Shown here: piece after piece, positions 1 to 9,442 of the stretch
Layout: each line of letters begins with the position of its first letter
Numbering within the stretch: position 1 is the first letter of the stretch
DNA from: Betaproteobacteria bacterium
GTDB taxonomy: Bacteria > Pseudomonadota > Gammaproteobacteria > Burkholderiales > Ga0077523
DNA: 64,000 bases
Direction: 5' to 3'
Assembly: GCA_016713305.1 (NCBI GenBank)
Contig: JADJPK010000023.1
Coordinates: forward strand, 6,432 to 70,431
Translations under genes and position numbers: made by a program
Notes under the pieces: model-generated
The model's input: the letters and a program-made list of their open reading frames with translations, nothing else
What the model was told of the DNA's origin: nothing
The model's database searches: none

Positions 1-198
1 TTCCTGTCGGGACTTCTGCTGGGACACGAACTGCGGCAGGCTCGGGGTAACGCCGTCGTGAACCTCCTTGGCGCAGGCGTGCTGGTGGATCGTTATGCCT
101 ACGCCTGCGAGGTGCTCGGCCGGTCGACCCGGATTCTGGATCCCGACGCCGTCGTGGCGGGCCAATGGCAAATCGCCCGATCGCGTCGGCTCGTCTGA
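1..198 (+). CDS. dgoK: 2-dehydro-3-deoxygalactonokinase, C-terminal part
   Basis: The frame is open from base 1 to a TGA at 196-198 and encodes the last 65 residues of a sugar kinase. The tail carries GLLLGHELRQ and LLGAGVLVDRY, the pattern at the end of DgoK proteins. These phosphorylate 2-keto-3-deoxygalactonate with ATP in the De Ley-Doudoroff galactose/galactonate route. The N-terminal part, with the ATP site, lies beyond the left edge. The next gene begins 7 bases after the stop and encodes the aldolase for this enzyme's product, so the two are probably one operon. The assignment rests on a short tail plus that neighbour. Confidence 0.7.
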   Translation, partial: FLSGLLLGHELRQARGNAVVNLLGAGVLVDRYAYACEVLGRSTRILDPDAVVAGQWQIARSRRLV

Positions 199-205
199 GG
201 TTCCG

Positions 206-833
206 ATGACATCTCCTCTGAAGTCTTGGCTGGACCGCTGTCCCCTGGTGGCCATCCTCCGCGGAGTGCAGCCTGCGGAAGTCGTGGATATCGCGTCTGT
301 CCTGTTCGACTCCGGATTCCGGATCGTGGAGGTGCCGCTCAACTCGCCGGATCCCCTGACGAGCATCGCACTGCTATCCGGACGCTTCGGGGACAGCATG
401 CTGGTCGGGGCGGGGACGGTTCTTCAAGCGGCGCAGGTGGAGCAGGTCGCAGACGCCGGAGGACGGCTGATCGTCATGCCCCATACCGACACGGAGATCA
501 TCGCAACCGCCGCCAAGGCGGGACTTTATGTTGTCCTGGCTTTTCCACGCCGACGGAGGCGTTTTCAGCATTGCGGGCAGGCGCGTCGGGGTTGAAACTC
601 TTTCGGCGGAGGCCAGTCCGCCGGCAGTGTTGAGGCCAGGCGTGCCGGTGCTGCCCAAGGAGGTTGCGGTGCTCCCCGTGGGTTCCATCACGCCCGTGAA
701 CATGGCGGAGTACTGGTCGTCGGGGGCCGACGGATTCGGTCTCGGCTCTGCCCTCTACAAGGCGGGCATGTCGGCCGACCGTGTGGCGGCCAATGCTGCG
801 ACCTTCGTGTCGACGATCAGGCTGCTTGGCTAG
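206..833 (+). CDS. dgoA: 2-dehydro-3-deoxy-6-phosphogalactonate aldolase, frameshifted
   Basis: This class I aldolase cleaves KDPGal to pyruvate and glyceraldehyde-3-phosphate. The ATG at 206 opens with the family start (CPLVAILRGVQPAEV), followed by the EVPLNSPDP strand and the GAGTVL loop. The protein continues in three frames. Frame one runs to about 530 (TAAKAGLYVV), frame two carries PGFSTPTEAFSALRAGA and the Schiff-base region GLKLF (530-600), and frame three carries PVLPVGSITP and DGFGLGSALYKAGM to the TAG at 831-833. The lysine in GLKLF is present. The total of about 208 codons matches the family, so nothing large is missing and the two single-base shifts look like consensus errors. 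It follows dgoK. Confidence 0.85.
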
Positions 834-1059
834 ACGCGGGCCCAACGGGGCTCGCGGTCACCACGCAAGCGCCTGAAGCACGGAAGACAAGGGTCAGGAC
901 CGGGCCCTCGGGGACGCTGGAACCTGCGGTGGAAGAACCCGTCCGCCATCGTCCCGGCGCGTCGAGACGGAAACCCGGTCCGCCACTGGCGTCAGGACCA
1001 TCTCTTCGTCGCCGGTTCAAGCGAAGGCAGGAGGGTGTCCCGCCTCCCGGAGCGGGAGA

Positions 1060-2540
1060 TCAGATCCCGCCCATGCACAGATACTTCAGTTCGAGAAAGT
1101 CCTCGATCCCGTACTTCGAGCCTTCGCGGCCCAACCCGGACTGCTTGACGCCGCCGAAAGGGCCCACCCTCATTGGAGATGATCCCGACGTTGATGCCCA
1201 CAATGCCCGACTCGATGCCTTCGGCGATCCGCACACGCGGCCCATGTCCCGGGCGTAGAAGCAGGACGCCAGGCCGAACTCGGTGTCGTTAGCGGGGCCA
1301 GCGCCTCGGCCTCGGTCTTGAACTTGAACACCGAGCCACGGGACCGAAGGTTTCTTCGCGCGCCACCTTCATCTCCGGCGTTACATTGGCGATCACCTGG
1401 GTTCGTAGAAAGCCCGCCCAAGGCGTGCCGCTGGCCGCCCACGATGACCTTGCCGCCCTTCTCCACCGCATCGGACACGTGTTCTTCCCACCTTGGCGAC
1501 CGCAGCCTCATCGATCAGGGGACCGGTCGTGACGCCTGCCTCGGCGCCATTGCCGACCTGGAGAGATGCCTTCACCTTGGCTGCAAGCTTTTCCACGAAG
1601 GCGTCGTGCACGCCCTCCCTGCACGATCAGCCGGTTGGCGCACACGCAGGTCTGTCCGGCATTGCGGTACTTCGACGCCATCGCGCCTTCCACCGCCGCG
1701 TCCAGATCGGCGTCGTCGAACACCAGGAACGGCGCGTTGCCACCGAGCTCCAGCGACATCTTCTTTGATGGTTTCGGGCACTGGGCCATCAGCTTGCGTC
1801 CCCACCTCGGTGGATCCGGTGACCGTGAGTTTGCGCACGATCGGGCTCGAGGTCATCTCGCCGCCGATCTCGGCGGAACTGCCCGTGACGACACTGAACA
1901 CGCCCGCCGGAATGCCGGCGCGGTCCGCGAGTTCCGCCAGAGCCAGAGCCGAGAACGGCGTCTGCGTGGCCGGCTTCAGCACCATCACGCATCCCGCCGC
2001 CAGAGCCGGACCGGCCTTGCGAGTGATCATGGCCGCCGGGAAATTCCAGGGAGTGATGGCTGCACACACTCCCACGGGCTGCTTCAGCACCACGATGCGT
2101 TTGTCGCCCTGGGGGTGCGGCATGACGTCGCCGTAGATCCGCTTGCCTTCTTCGGCGAACCATTCGATGAACGATGCCGCATAGACGATCTCGCCCTTGG
2201 CCTCTGCCAGTGGCTTGCCCTGCTCCGCTGTCATGATGGCGGCCAGGTCGTCCTGGTGGGCCATCTTAGGTCGAACCACTTGCGCAGGACCGCGGCCCGC
2301 TCCTTGCCTGTCTTCGCGCGCCATCCTCGCCAGGCCTTGTCGGCGGCCTCGATGGCTCGGCGCGTTCCCGGCAGCGCCCATGCGGGGAATCGTGCCGAGC
2401 AGCGCGCCGTTGGCGGGGTTGACGACCGGGATGGTCGCGCCGGAATCCGCATCCGCCCACCGGCCGTCCACGTAACACTGCTGACGCAGCAACGAAGGAT
2501 CCTTCAACGCCAGTGTCTGGCGGGTCATAGGTGCATTCAT
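1060..2540 (-). CDS. gabD: NAD(P)-dependent aldehyde dehydrogenase, succinate-semialdehyde type, frameshifted
   Basis: This aldehyde dehydrogenase is closest in pattern to succinate-semialdehyde dehydrogenase, which oxidises the aldehyde to the acid. The start ATG at 2540 has a clear Shine-Dalgarno (GGAGAGGGAC) just before it. In order one sees QCYVDGRWADADSG, PVVNPANGA, MTAEQGKPLAEAKGEI, the cofactor-site PWNFPAAM, the nucleotide-contact GSTEVG, the catalytic-Glu motif LELGGNAPF, the catalytic-Cys motif NAGQTCVCANR, and the tail GREGSKYGIEDFLELKY. These blocks lie in different frames, with breaks near 2380, 2310, 1780, 1620 and 1300-1460. Overall length (about 490 codons) fits the family. 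The stop lies 20 bases before a short GC hairpin with no T-tract. Confidence 0.85.
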
Positions 2541-2577
2541 GTCCCTCTCCTGTGGAATGGACGCCGGGGTTCCGGTG

Positions 2578-3352
2578 TCAGAACGTGCCGGGGTAGGCAC
2601 CGCCGTCGATCAGGAAGTTCTGTCCGGTGATATAGGACGCATGCGAACTGCAGATTAGGCGCACATCGCACCGAACCCGTCGGGCTGCCGAACCGGCCGG
2701 CCGGAATCGTCTTGGAGCCGCGTGTTCTTGGCATCGTCGACCGAGATCTTGTTCGTCTTCGCCATGGCTTCGATGCGCGAGAACACGGTGTCCGTGGCGA
2801 AGAGGCCGGGCAGGAGGTTGTTGATGGTGACGTTGTGCTGGATCGTCTTGCGGGACAGTCCGGCCACGAAGCCGGTCAGTCCGGTGCGTGCGCCGTTGGA
2901 CAGCCCCAGGATGTCGATGGGAGCTTTCACCGCGCTGGAGGTGATGTTCACGATGCGGCCGAAGCCTCGCGAGATCATCCCGTCCACGGTGAGACGGATG
3001 AGTTCGATGGGCGTGAGCATGTTCGCGTCGAGCGCCGCGATCCATGTGTCGCGATTCCAGTCACGGAAGTCTCCGGCAGGCGGGCCTCCGGCGTTGTTGA
3101 TGAGGATGTCGGGAGCGGGACAGGCATCGAGCGCCGCCTGCCGGCCCTCGGGTTTGGTGATGTCGGCGGAGATGACTTGAACGGCTGTTCCGGTCGCGGC
3201 CCGGATCTCGGCAGCCGTCTGTTCCAGTGCCTCCTTGCCCCGGGCAATGATGGTGAGTTCAACACCTTCACGGGCGAGCAAGTGCGCATCCCTTCCCCAA
3301 ACCCTTGCCCCGCACAGACGATCGCTTTCCTGCCCTTGATTCCCAGATCCAC
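2578..3352 (-). CDS. SDR family oxidoreductase without the usual YxxxK, frameshifted
   Basis: This is a Rossmann-fold short-chain dehydrogenase. A GTG start at 3352 gives the natural N-terminus VDLGIKGRKAIVCAG; a longer reading starts at GTG 3379. The body shows LLAREGVELTIIARG, the NNAG element (DILINNAGGPPAGD), the catalytic-serine strand NITSSAVKAP and a C-terminal ITGQNFLIDGGAYPGTF. Where S-x12-Y-x3-K is expected the sequence reads LGLSNGARTGL, so catalytic Tyr and Lys are absent; I recall this from a subgroup of beta-ketoacyl-reductase-like SDRs. Frame breaks lie near 3290 and 2660. The stop is 37 bases upstream of the aldehyde dehydrogenase start, so the two are probably cotranscribed. 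Substrate unknown. Confidence 0.75.
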
Positions 3353-3467
3353 GTTCCGTTCTACTGCGAAGAAGCGCACCCGTCAAGGGCGCACGTGTCG
3401 CTAAATCGCGACTGAAAAGGGCCGTAATGCTGACCCAACGACAAGGGGTTTGCAAACTTTCGATGGT

Positions 3468-3473
3468 TATAAT
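3468..3473 (+). promoter_or_regulatory. Possible -10 element for mlaA
   Basis: A perfect TATAAT hexamer lies in the divergent gap between the SDR (minus) and mlaA (plus), ending 10 bases before the chosen mlaA ATG. There is no convincing -35 at normal spacing. If it is used, transcription would begin only a few bases before the start codon, giving an almost leaderless message. Confidence 0.3.
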
Positions 3474-3483
3474 CCGACCGTTC

Positions 3484-4269
3484 ATGCGTCATGACAATCC
3501 TTGCTCCAGCGCTCCCGACCCGGCCCCGCTCCGGCGTCTCGGGTGCGCCTTCCTGCTCCTCGCGGTGACCGGGTGCGCGTCCCCTGGCGCCCGCACGCCG
3601 GGAGACCCGCTGGAGCCCATGAACCGGGCGGTCTACAAGTTCAACGACGTGGCGGACCGGTACGTCGCGAAACCGGTTGCCCGTACCTATGACACGCTGG
3701 TACCGGAATTCATCCGCACCGGCGTGCGGAACTCTTCAACAACGTGGACGACGTGTTCGTCGTCGCCAATGACCTGCTTCAAGGCAAGATGACGCAGGCA
3801 TCCCAGGACAGCGTGCGGCTCGTATCCAACACCATCTTCGGCGGCCTCGGTCTGGTGGATGTCGCCAGCAAGCGCGGTCTCTACAAGAACAACGAGGACT
3901 TCGGCCAGACGCTGGGACGGTGGGGCGTCGGTAGCGGCCCGTTCCTCATGCTCCCGGTTCTGGGCCCCAGCAATTTTCGCGATCTGGGAGGCTACGCCGT
4001 TCATACCCAGGCCGACCTCGTATGGCGGGTCAACGACGCCGTCGCGCTACACATTGGTCGGCTTGCGGGCGGTGAATACGCGCGTCGCTGCTCCAGGTGG
4101 AAAAGGTGCTGGACGAAGCAGCGGTGGATCGCTCAGCTCCTGCGGGATGCCTATCTGCAGCGCCGGCTCAATCATCTACGACGGCAATCCGCCGCGCAGC
4201 CGCACGCAGCTCGACGACCCCGACGATCTCGAAGATCCCGGCGAGGGGTCAGCCGACGATCCGAAATAA
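3484..4269 (+). CDS. mlaA: MlaA/VacJ phospholipid-transport lipoprotein, frameshifted
   Basis: MlaA is the outer-membrane lipoprotein that removes misplaced phospholipids and passes them to the periplasmic Mla machinery. The ATG at 3484 precedes an N-terminal hydrophobic stretch ending in the lipobox LAVTGC, the expected signal-peptidase II site. The family core follows: DPLEPMNRAVYKFND, VANDLLQGK, SNTIFGGLGLVDVAS, NEDFGQTLGRWGVGSGPFLM and LPVLGPSNFRDLGG. The tail ends IYDGNPP ... DPDDLEDPGEGSADDPK. Frame changes are needed near 3735, 4050 and 4110-4180. No mlaBCDEF genes are in the window, so it is an isolated mla component here. Assignment is firm. Confidence 0.88.
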
Positions 4270-4310
4270 CCGGATCGTCGCCCGACGCTCGCTTCGCGGA
4301 TCGAGCATGC

Positions 4311-5261
4311 TCAGACCGGGAGATCCGCGCGATCCGCCAGCATCGGTGGATGGACTGGTTGCGGAAATCCTCCGGAATCGTCTTGAGCGAGATGTCCGAT
4401 ACATCGAAACCCGGCATCGTTGCCTCGAATCGAAATCCGCGAAGGTTCGTGGAGAAGTAGATCTCTCCGTCCGCCGCCAGCACCCCGGCGCAGGCGAGCA
4501 GCAGGGCTCGATGGTCGCGCTGGACGTCGAAGACGCCGTCCATCCGCTTCGAATTGGAGAATACCGGGGGATCCACGACGATCAGGTCGAAACGTTCTCC
4601 GGCTTCCCGCGCCATCTCCAGCCACCGGCGCACGTCCTCCGCCGAATCGGTGCTGTTCTCCGAGAGCCCGTTGAGCGCGAAATTGCGCCGGGCCCACTCG
4701 AGATAGGTATTCGAGAGATCCACGCTGGTCGTTGCGCGCGCCCCGCCGGCGGCGGCGAAGACACTGAAGCTACCCGTGTAGGAGAAAAGATTGAGCACCG
4801 CCTTGCCATCGGCGAGCGCCCGCACCCGCGAGCGGAGGGGGCGATGGTCCAGAAACAGCCCCGTATCCACGTAGGTCTCGAGGTCCACGAGAAACCTGGA
4901 GCCCGCTCTCCTGCACTTCGAACTCCGTCCGGCGACCGCCTTGCCTCTCGTGCTGCTCGACCCGCCGGTCCACCTTGAGGCGTACCCGGGCCGTGACGTC
5001 GGTACGCGGGAGACCCAGCGCGCGGGCCGTCCGTTGCGCCACTTCTTCCAGCCAGTCGTCCGAGACGTCCTCGCGGACTCGCGCATATTGCTGAAGCAGC
5101 GCGCGCGGCCGTACACGTCCACGACAAAGGCGAGCTCGGAATATCGCGGTCGTACACGCGAAAGCAGTCGGTCGGGAACTGCCTGGCCCACTTGCGCAGG
5201 TGCGGAATCGCCGCGTGACACGGTTCTCGAAGGCATCGAGCAACTGCGCGGGATCTGCCAT
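4311..5261 (-). CDS. RlmK-like 23S rRNA methyltransferase domain protein, frameshifted
   Basis: This SAM-dependent methyltransferase matches the C-terminal (RlmK, 23S m7G2069) half of the E. coli RlmKL fusion, without the RlmL half. Seen in order: an N-terminal AFENRV region, the PUA-like segment YSELAFVVDVYG, EVQESG, DTGLFLDHRPLRSRVR, the SAM motif VLNLFSYTGSFSVFAAAGG, VDLSNTYLEWARRNFALNG, the catalytic-type DLIVVDPPVFSNSKRM, and a tail IHRCWRIA. Breaks lie near 5150, 4890 and probably 4330; the end at 4311 assumes the last shift. The ATG at 5261 overlaps the upstream transporter's stop (ATGA), implying translational coupling. Confidence 0.75.
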
Positions 5262-6172
5262 CAGCCCGCCTTTCGCCGCGCCCGCGCGTCGTCAGAAAGA
5301 TGCCGCCGAAGAGATGAGCGCCATCCCGGCAAAGTGGAAGGCTCGTGGAGGTTCGTCAATACCAGCGTCGAAAGGATGATCCCGAACACGGGCACCAGGT
5401 GCACGAAGATGCCCGCGCGCGTCGGCCCCACCGAGCTCACCCCGCGGTTGTAGCAGACGAACGCCACCACGGATGGAAACACGCCGTAGTACGCCAGGGT
5501 CGCGGCGGTCGTGGTGGACAACGAGAACCGGGCGCCGCCCGCGAGCTAGAATGCCTACCAGACGGCCAGCATGGGCCAGCCGAACACGAGGATGGTCGCA
5601 AGGAAGGTCAACATTCCCATGCCGCCGGGACGGAAGCGCAGCAGCACCGTGTACAGCGCCCACAGCACCATGGCGATCAGAAGCCAGACATCGCCGCGAT
5701 TGAAATCCAGTGCCTGGAGCGCCTGCATGTCGCCTTTCGCCACGATCACGAGCACGCCCAGCAAAGAGGACAGGATGCCGATCATCTGCCGCGCGGTCGT
5801 GCGCTCACGCAGCAAGACCCAGGCGATCGGCGGAATGAAGACAGGCACCACCGAATTGAACAAGGTCGCATTGGTGGCCGTGGTCATGGTGAGTGCGATG
5901 TAGCACATCGTGTTGAACAGGCCGATACCGACCAGACCCAGCAGGGTCAGCACCGGCCATGCCCGCGCAATGTCGGCGCGTTTCGACCACACATCACGAT
6001 AGGTGAACGGAAGGATGAGCAGGAAGGCGATGGTCCAGCGCCAGAACGACATGGCCACCGGCGGAATCTCCGCCCGCATGGCTCGCCCGACGACCAGATT
6101 CCGCCCATAGCATGCTCGCCACGCAGAGCAGCACGTAGGAGACCGCCAACCCGCAGCCGGCGGCGTCGACAT
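5261..6172 (-). CDS. EamA/DMT-family transporter, frameshifted
   Basis: This inner-membrane drug/metabolite transporter is predicted to have ten transmembrane helices in two EamA halves. Visible helices include FWRWTIAFLLILPF, VLTLLGLVGIGLFNTMCYIA, the conserved TNATLFNSVVPVFIPPIAWV, IGILSSLLGVLVIV, DVWLLIAMVLWALYTVLL, ATLAYYGVFPSVVAFVCYN and GIFVHLVPVFGIILS. The ATG at 6172 overlaps the upstream SirB1-family stop, and the stop overlaps the next gene's start, so it sits inside a tightly coupled operon. The first helix is out of frame (break near 6130), and another shift lies near 5540. Substrate cannot be deduced. Confidence 0.85.
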
Positions 6173-7004
6173 CAGTTCAGTCGCGCCGCGGCCTCGCATA
6201 TCCAGCACGCGCGTGCGGATCTTCGATGCATCCGTCGCCTCCGGTTCCTGGCGCAGGTAGGCCTCGAAGTCGTGCAGCGCGGCACGGAAGCACTCCAGTT
6301 CCTGATAGACGAGCCCCTGTCCCCGAAGCTCCTGGGGCGTGTCGGGCACAACCTGCACCAGCCATTCGATCACGGTCAGTGCGTGGCTCCAGTCCTTCGC
6401 CTTGAGAAAGATCGCCTTGAGATTGCGCAGCATGCGGGCGACGATCTCGCGGACATCGGCCGTTTCAAGATACTCGGCCACGGAATCGAGCTTGACCGAT
6501 GTGCGCTCGGACAGCGGCAGCCGCTCGTGCAGATCTTCCATCGATAGAGACGCCGCGGTGGTAGGCATCGATCACCACCATGCCGCCTCCACGTGGCACT
6601 TCACGAGGAAGCGGCCGGGGAAGGAGATCCTTCCATTTCGAGGCCCAGTGTGCGACCCAGCCGGATGTAGAGAATGGACAGCGTGATGGGGATGCCGCAC
6701 TTGCGCTCCAGCACGTCGTTCAGATAGCTGTTGCGCGGATCGTAGTATTCCCCCGTCTCGGGCCCGTAACCCAGTTCTCCGTAGAGATAGTCGTTGAGCT
6801 CGGCCAAACGCTGCTCCACCGTACTATCCGCCTCGAGGCGCTGGCGGACCGTTTCTGCCATGGCGTCGATTCTGGTCAGTTCGCGCACGACGTCGAGTTC
6901 CGGGTATTGCGTCCGCGCACCAGCAGCGCCGCCTCGGCGAGATCAGCGGTATCGTCCGGCGAATCGATGAGATCCAGCAACCGCTGCGGTACGGGGACAA
7001 GCAT
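6172..7004 (-). CDS. SirB1-family transglutaminase-like/TPR protein, frameshifted
   Basis: This SirB1-family protein combines an N-terminal transglutaminase-like fold with C-terminal TPR-like helices; the biochemical role of the family is not settled. The start ATG at 7004 begins MLVPVPQRLLDLIDSPDDTA. Next come LNDYLYGELGYGPETGEYYDPRNSYLN in pieces, the hallmark ERKCGIPITLSILYIRLG, and the C-terminal helices KAKDWSHALTVIEWLV and YQELECFRAALHDFEAYL. Breaks occur near 6880 and 6570-6600. The natural end is probably a TGA whose last bases overlap the transporter ATG (frame ending RLN). It is 10 bases downstream of rhlE. The catalytic Cys of the fold lies in the CGIP segment. Confidence 0.75.
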
Positions 7005-7014
7005 CAGCAGGAAC

Positions 7015-8435
7015 CTACCGGCGTGTCGTCGGTGTTCCCAGGTCGCGGTGCCAGCAGAGCCGCCACCGGTCGCCGGGGCGCATTGCGCGCGGTGGTCGTG
7101 GCCCCGCCCGCCGCGGGCGCGGCGACGCCGGGCTGGCCGCCGGAGAAACGGCGCGCGGCTCGTACGGCTGCTGAAAGAACGGATCCTCGGGGACCTTGGA
7201 CCGGGGAGCCGACGAACGCGGCGAGTCCGCCCGCGACTCGGAACGCGAGTCCGGGCGGGAGCCCCCCCCACCGCCGGGACGCTCGTGACGGCGCGTGGCG
7301 GCGGAACCGTCGAATCCGTCCAGGTGACGCTCCGGAATCTTGGTCTTCAGCAACTTCTCGATGCGTTCCAGGAGTTCCTGCTCTTCGCGGCTCACGAGCG
7401 ATATCGCCTCGCCAGCCTGGCCTGCACGGCCCGGTTCTTCCGATCCGGTGGACGTAGTCTTCGGGCGTATGCGGCAGCTCGAAGTTGATCACACACGGCA
7501 GTTGTTCGATGTCCAGGCCACGGGCGGCGATGTCCGTCGCGACCAGAACACGGACCTTGCCGTCCTTGAAGTCCTGCAGCGCCTCCATCCGCTCGGCCTG
7601 CGTGCGATTGCTGTGAATCGCCGTCGCATTGAGGCCGTCCCGCACGAGCTGGTGCGCGAGGCGGTTCGCCCCGAAGCGGGTCCGAACGAAGACCAGCACC
7701 TGCCTCAGTTCGAGATGATTGACGAGCCGGGCAAGCATTTCCCGCTTGGCAGACTCCCGCACCCGGTAGACCGAGTGAGTCCCGGTCTCGGTCACGGAAT
7801 TGCGACGGGCGACCTCGACCAGGATCGGATCGTTCAACAGTCCGTCAGCGAGCTTGCGGATCTCTTCGGAGAAGGTGGCCGAGAACAGGAGGTTCTGCCG
7901 AGCCTTGGGCAGGAGAGACAGGATTCGCTTGAGGTCGGGCATGAACCCCATGTCGAGCATCCGGTCCGCCTCGTCCAGGATCAGGAACTCCACCTGTCCC
8001 AGTTGCACGGTCTTGCTGCACGTGGTCCAGCAAGCGTCCGGGCGTGGCCACGAGAATCTCGACACCTGCCCGGAGGTCCTTGATCTGGGGATCGATATCC
8101 ACCCCGCCGAAAACGACGGTGCTGCGCAGAGGAAGGTACTTGCCGTATGCGCGGACGCTTCCAGACCTGGGCCGCGAGTTCGCGCGTGGGTGTGAGGATC
8201 AGCGCCCGGACCGGATGCCGGGCCGGACATGCTGGTATTGCGTATCCCTTCAACCGCTCAGGGAGCGGAAGCGTGAACCCGGCCGTCTTGCCTGTGCCGT
8301 CTGGGCTGCGCCCATGAATCCTTTCCCACATGATGGGTGGAATCGCTTTCGCCTGGATCGGCGTGGGCTCGGTGTAGCCTGGTCTTCAATGGCTCGCAGC
8401 AGCTGTCTGCGAGTCCGGAGTTCCTTGAACTGCAT
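7015..8435 (-). CDS. rhlE: DEAD-box ATP-dependent RNA helicase, frameshifted
   Basis: RhlE-type RNA helicases remodel rRNA and mRNA using ATP. From the ATG at 8435 (MQFKEL) the helicase motifs appear in order: the GTGKTAGFTLPL P-loop, PTRELAAQV, ATPGRLLDH, FLILDEADRMLDMGF (DEAD box), LLFSATFSEEI (SAT), LVFVRTRFGANRLA, VLVATDIAARGLD and HRIGRTG. The C-terminus is a low-complexity Arg/Pro/Gly tail ending at 7015, normal for RhlE. At least six frame changes are needed, clustered at 8240-8330, 8000-8160 and 7070-7430, while motif order and spacing are normal. The 177 bases upstream, before the membrane-protein gene, hold no recognisable signal. Confidence 0.88.
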
Positions 8436-8612
8436 GCAGGGGAGGTCTCTACTCGACGAAAGGCGGGTCGGACCTCGCCGCGACGGGGCGGGGCCGGAAA
8501 GGGAACAGCATTCGAACGCTCATTCGAACAAGATGTTACCCCACGGATGACCGCGGACAAAGCATTTCGTTCAGTGCGGCTGTTGCATTTGCCGCCGCGG
8601 CGGTCCTTTTCC

Positions 8613-9395
8613 TCAAGTGTCTCGCGCTACCGCTTCCCGGTAGGCATGCCATGAGGCATGCCCGATCAGAGGTCGGTGATGACCAGTCCCAGATACCACG
8701 TGAAGATCCCCGCGCCGATCAGAAGAACGATCAACCCAGCCCACAGCAGCATGACCTGAAGTTGCTGCGCAGGACGTTGAAGCTGGTGATCATGGCTGTC
8801 AGGGTGTCCATGCCGTGCCAGTCGAGGAGCATGGGGACCGAGACCACGCTCGTGGCGAACACCAACAGTGCAAAGCCCAAGCCGGCAGCGCAGTACGCGG
8901 CCATGAAGACCCACCCTTCGGGGGTGGAGGCCAGTTGCGCGAGCAGCCCGCCTTCGTAGGGAAGTTCGCCCGTGAAGAATAGGGCGATCATCACCATGGA
9001 CATTTGCATCCATACCGTCAGCAATAGTGCCAGGATCAGCGCGTAGAAACCGATGGCCGGGGCATTGGCCTGCCACGCCACCAGCGTATGTGAGAACTTG
9101 AGCGGCCTGCCCTGCTCGCGCGTGCGGCTGATGTCGTACAGGCCGATGGCCAGAAACGGTGCGACGAGCAGGAACCCCTGTCACCAATGCCAGCTCCAGG
9201 GCGGCCACACCGACGAAGCTCTGCAGAAGCAGCCCCATGATGGCGAACACCGCCATAGAAGAGGCTGGGCCCGGGCGCGGCCTTCATGTCGGCCACCGCC
9301 TTGTGAACCCATCGCCATGGCGCTCCCGAGGCGACCTGCCGGACCTTCGGAACGCTGATGTTGTCCCGTTCGGATAATTCGCTCGGCTGGCTCAT
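8613..9395 (-). CDS. BPSS1780-family membrane protein, frameshifted
   Basis: This multi-spanning inner-membrane protein belongs to the BPSS1780 group, common in betaproteobacteria and of unknown function. The start is the second of two adjacent ATGs at 9395, right after a strong GGGAGG. The cytoplasmic head contains PWRWVHKAVADMKAAPGPSL. Hydrophobic segments include FAIMGLLLQSFVGVAALELA, AIGFYALILALLLTVWMQMS, WVFMAAYCAAGLGFALLVFA and VMLLWAGLIVLLIGAGIFTW. Read without correction it stops early at 8666; one base restores LIGHASWHAYREAVARDT and a TGA at 8613, the usual family ending. Further shifts lie near 9260, 9180 and 8770. Confidence 0.75.
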
Positions 9396-9442
9396 CATCC
9401 TCCCTTTGTCTGGCGGGATATTGCGGCGGATAAGGCGGCCGA

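Noticed and set aside
1044..1058. Hairpin CTCCCG/CGGGAG after the aldehyde dehydrogenase gene
   Set aside because: Six pairs only and no T tract on either strand, so I do not call a terminator.
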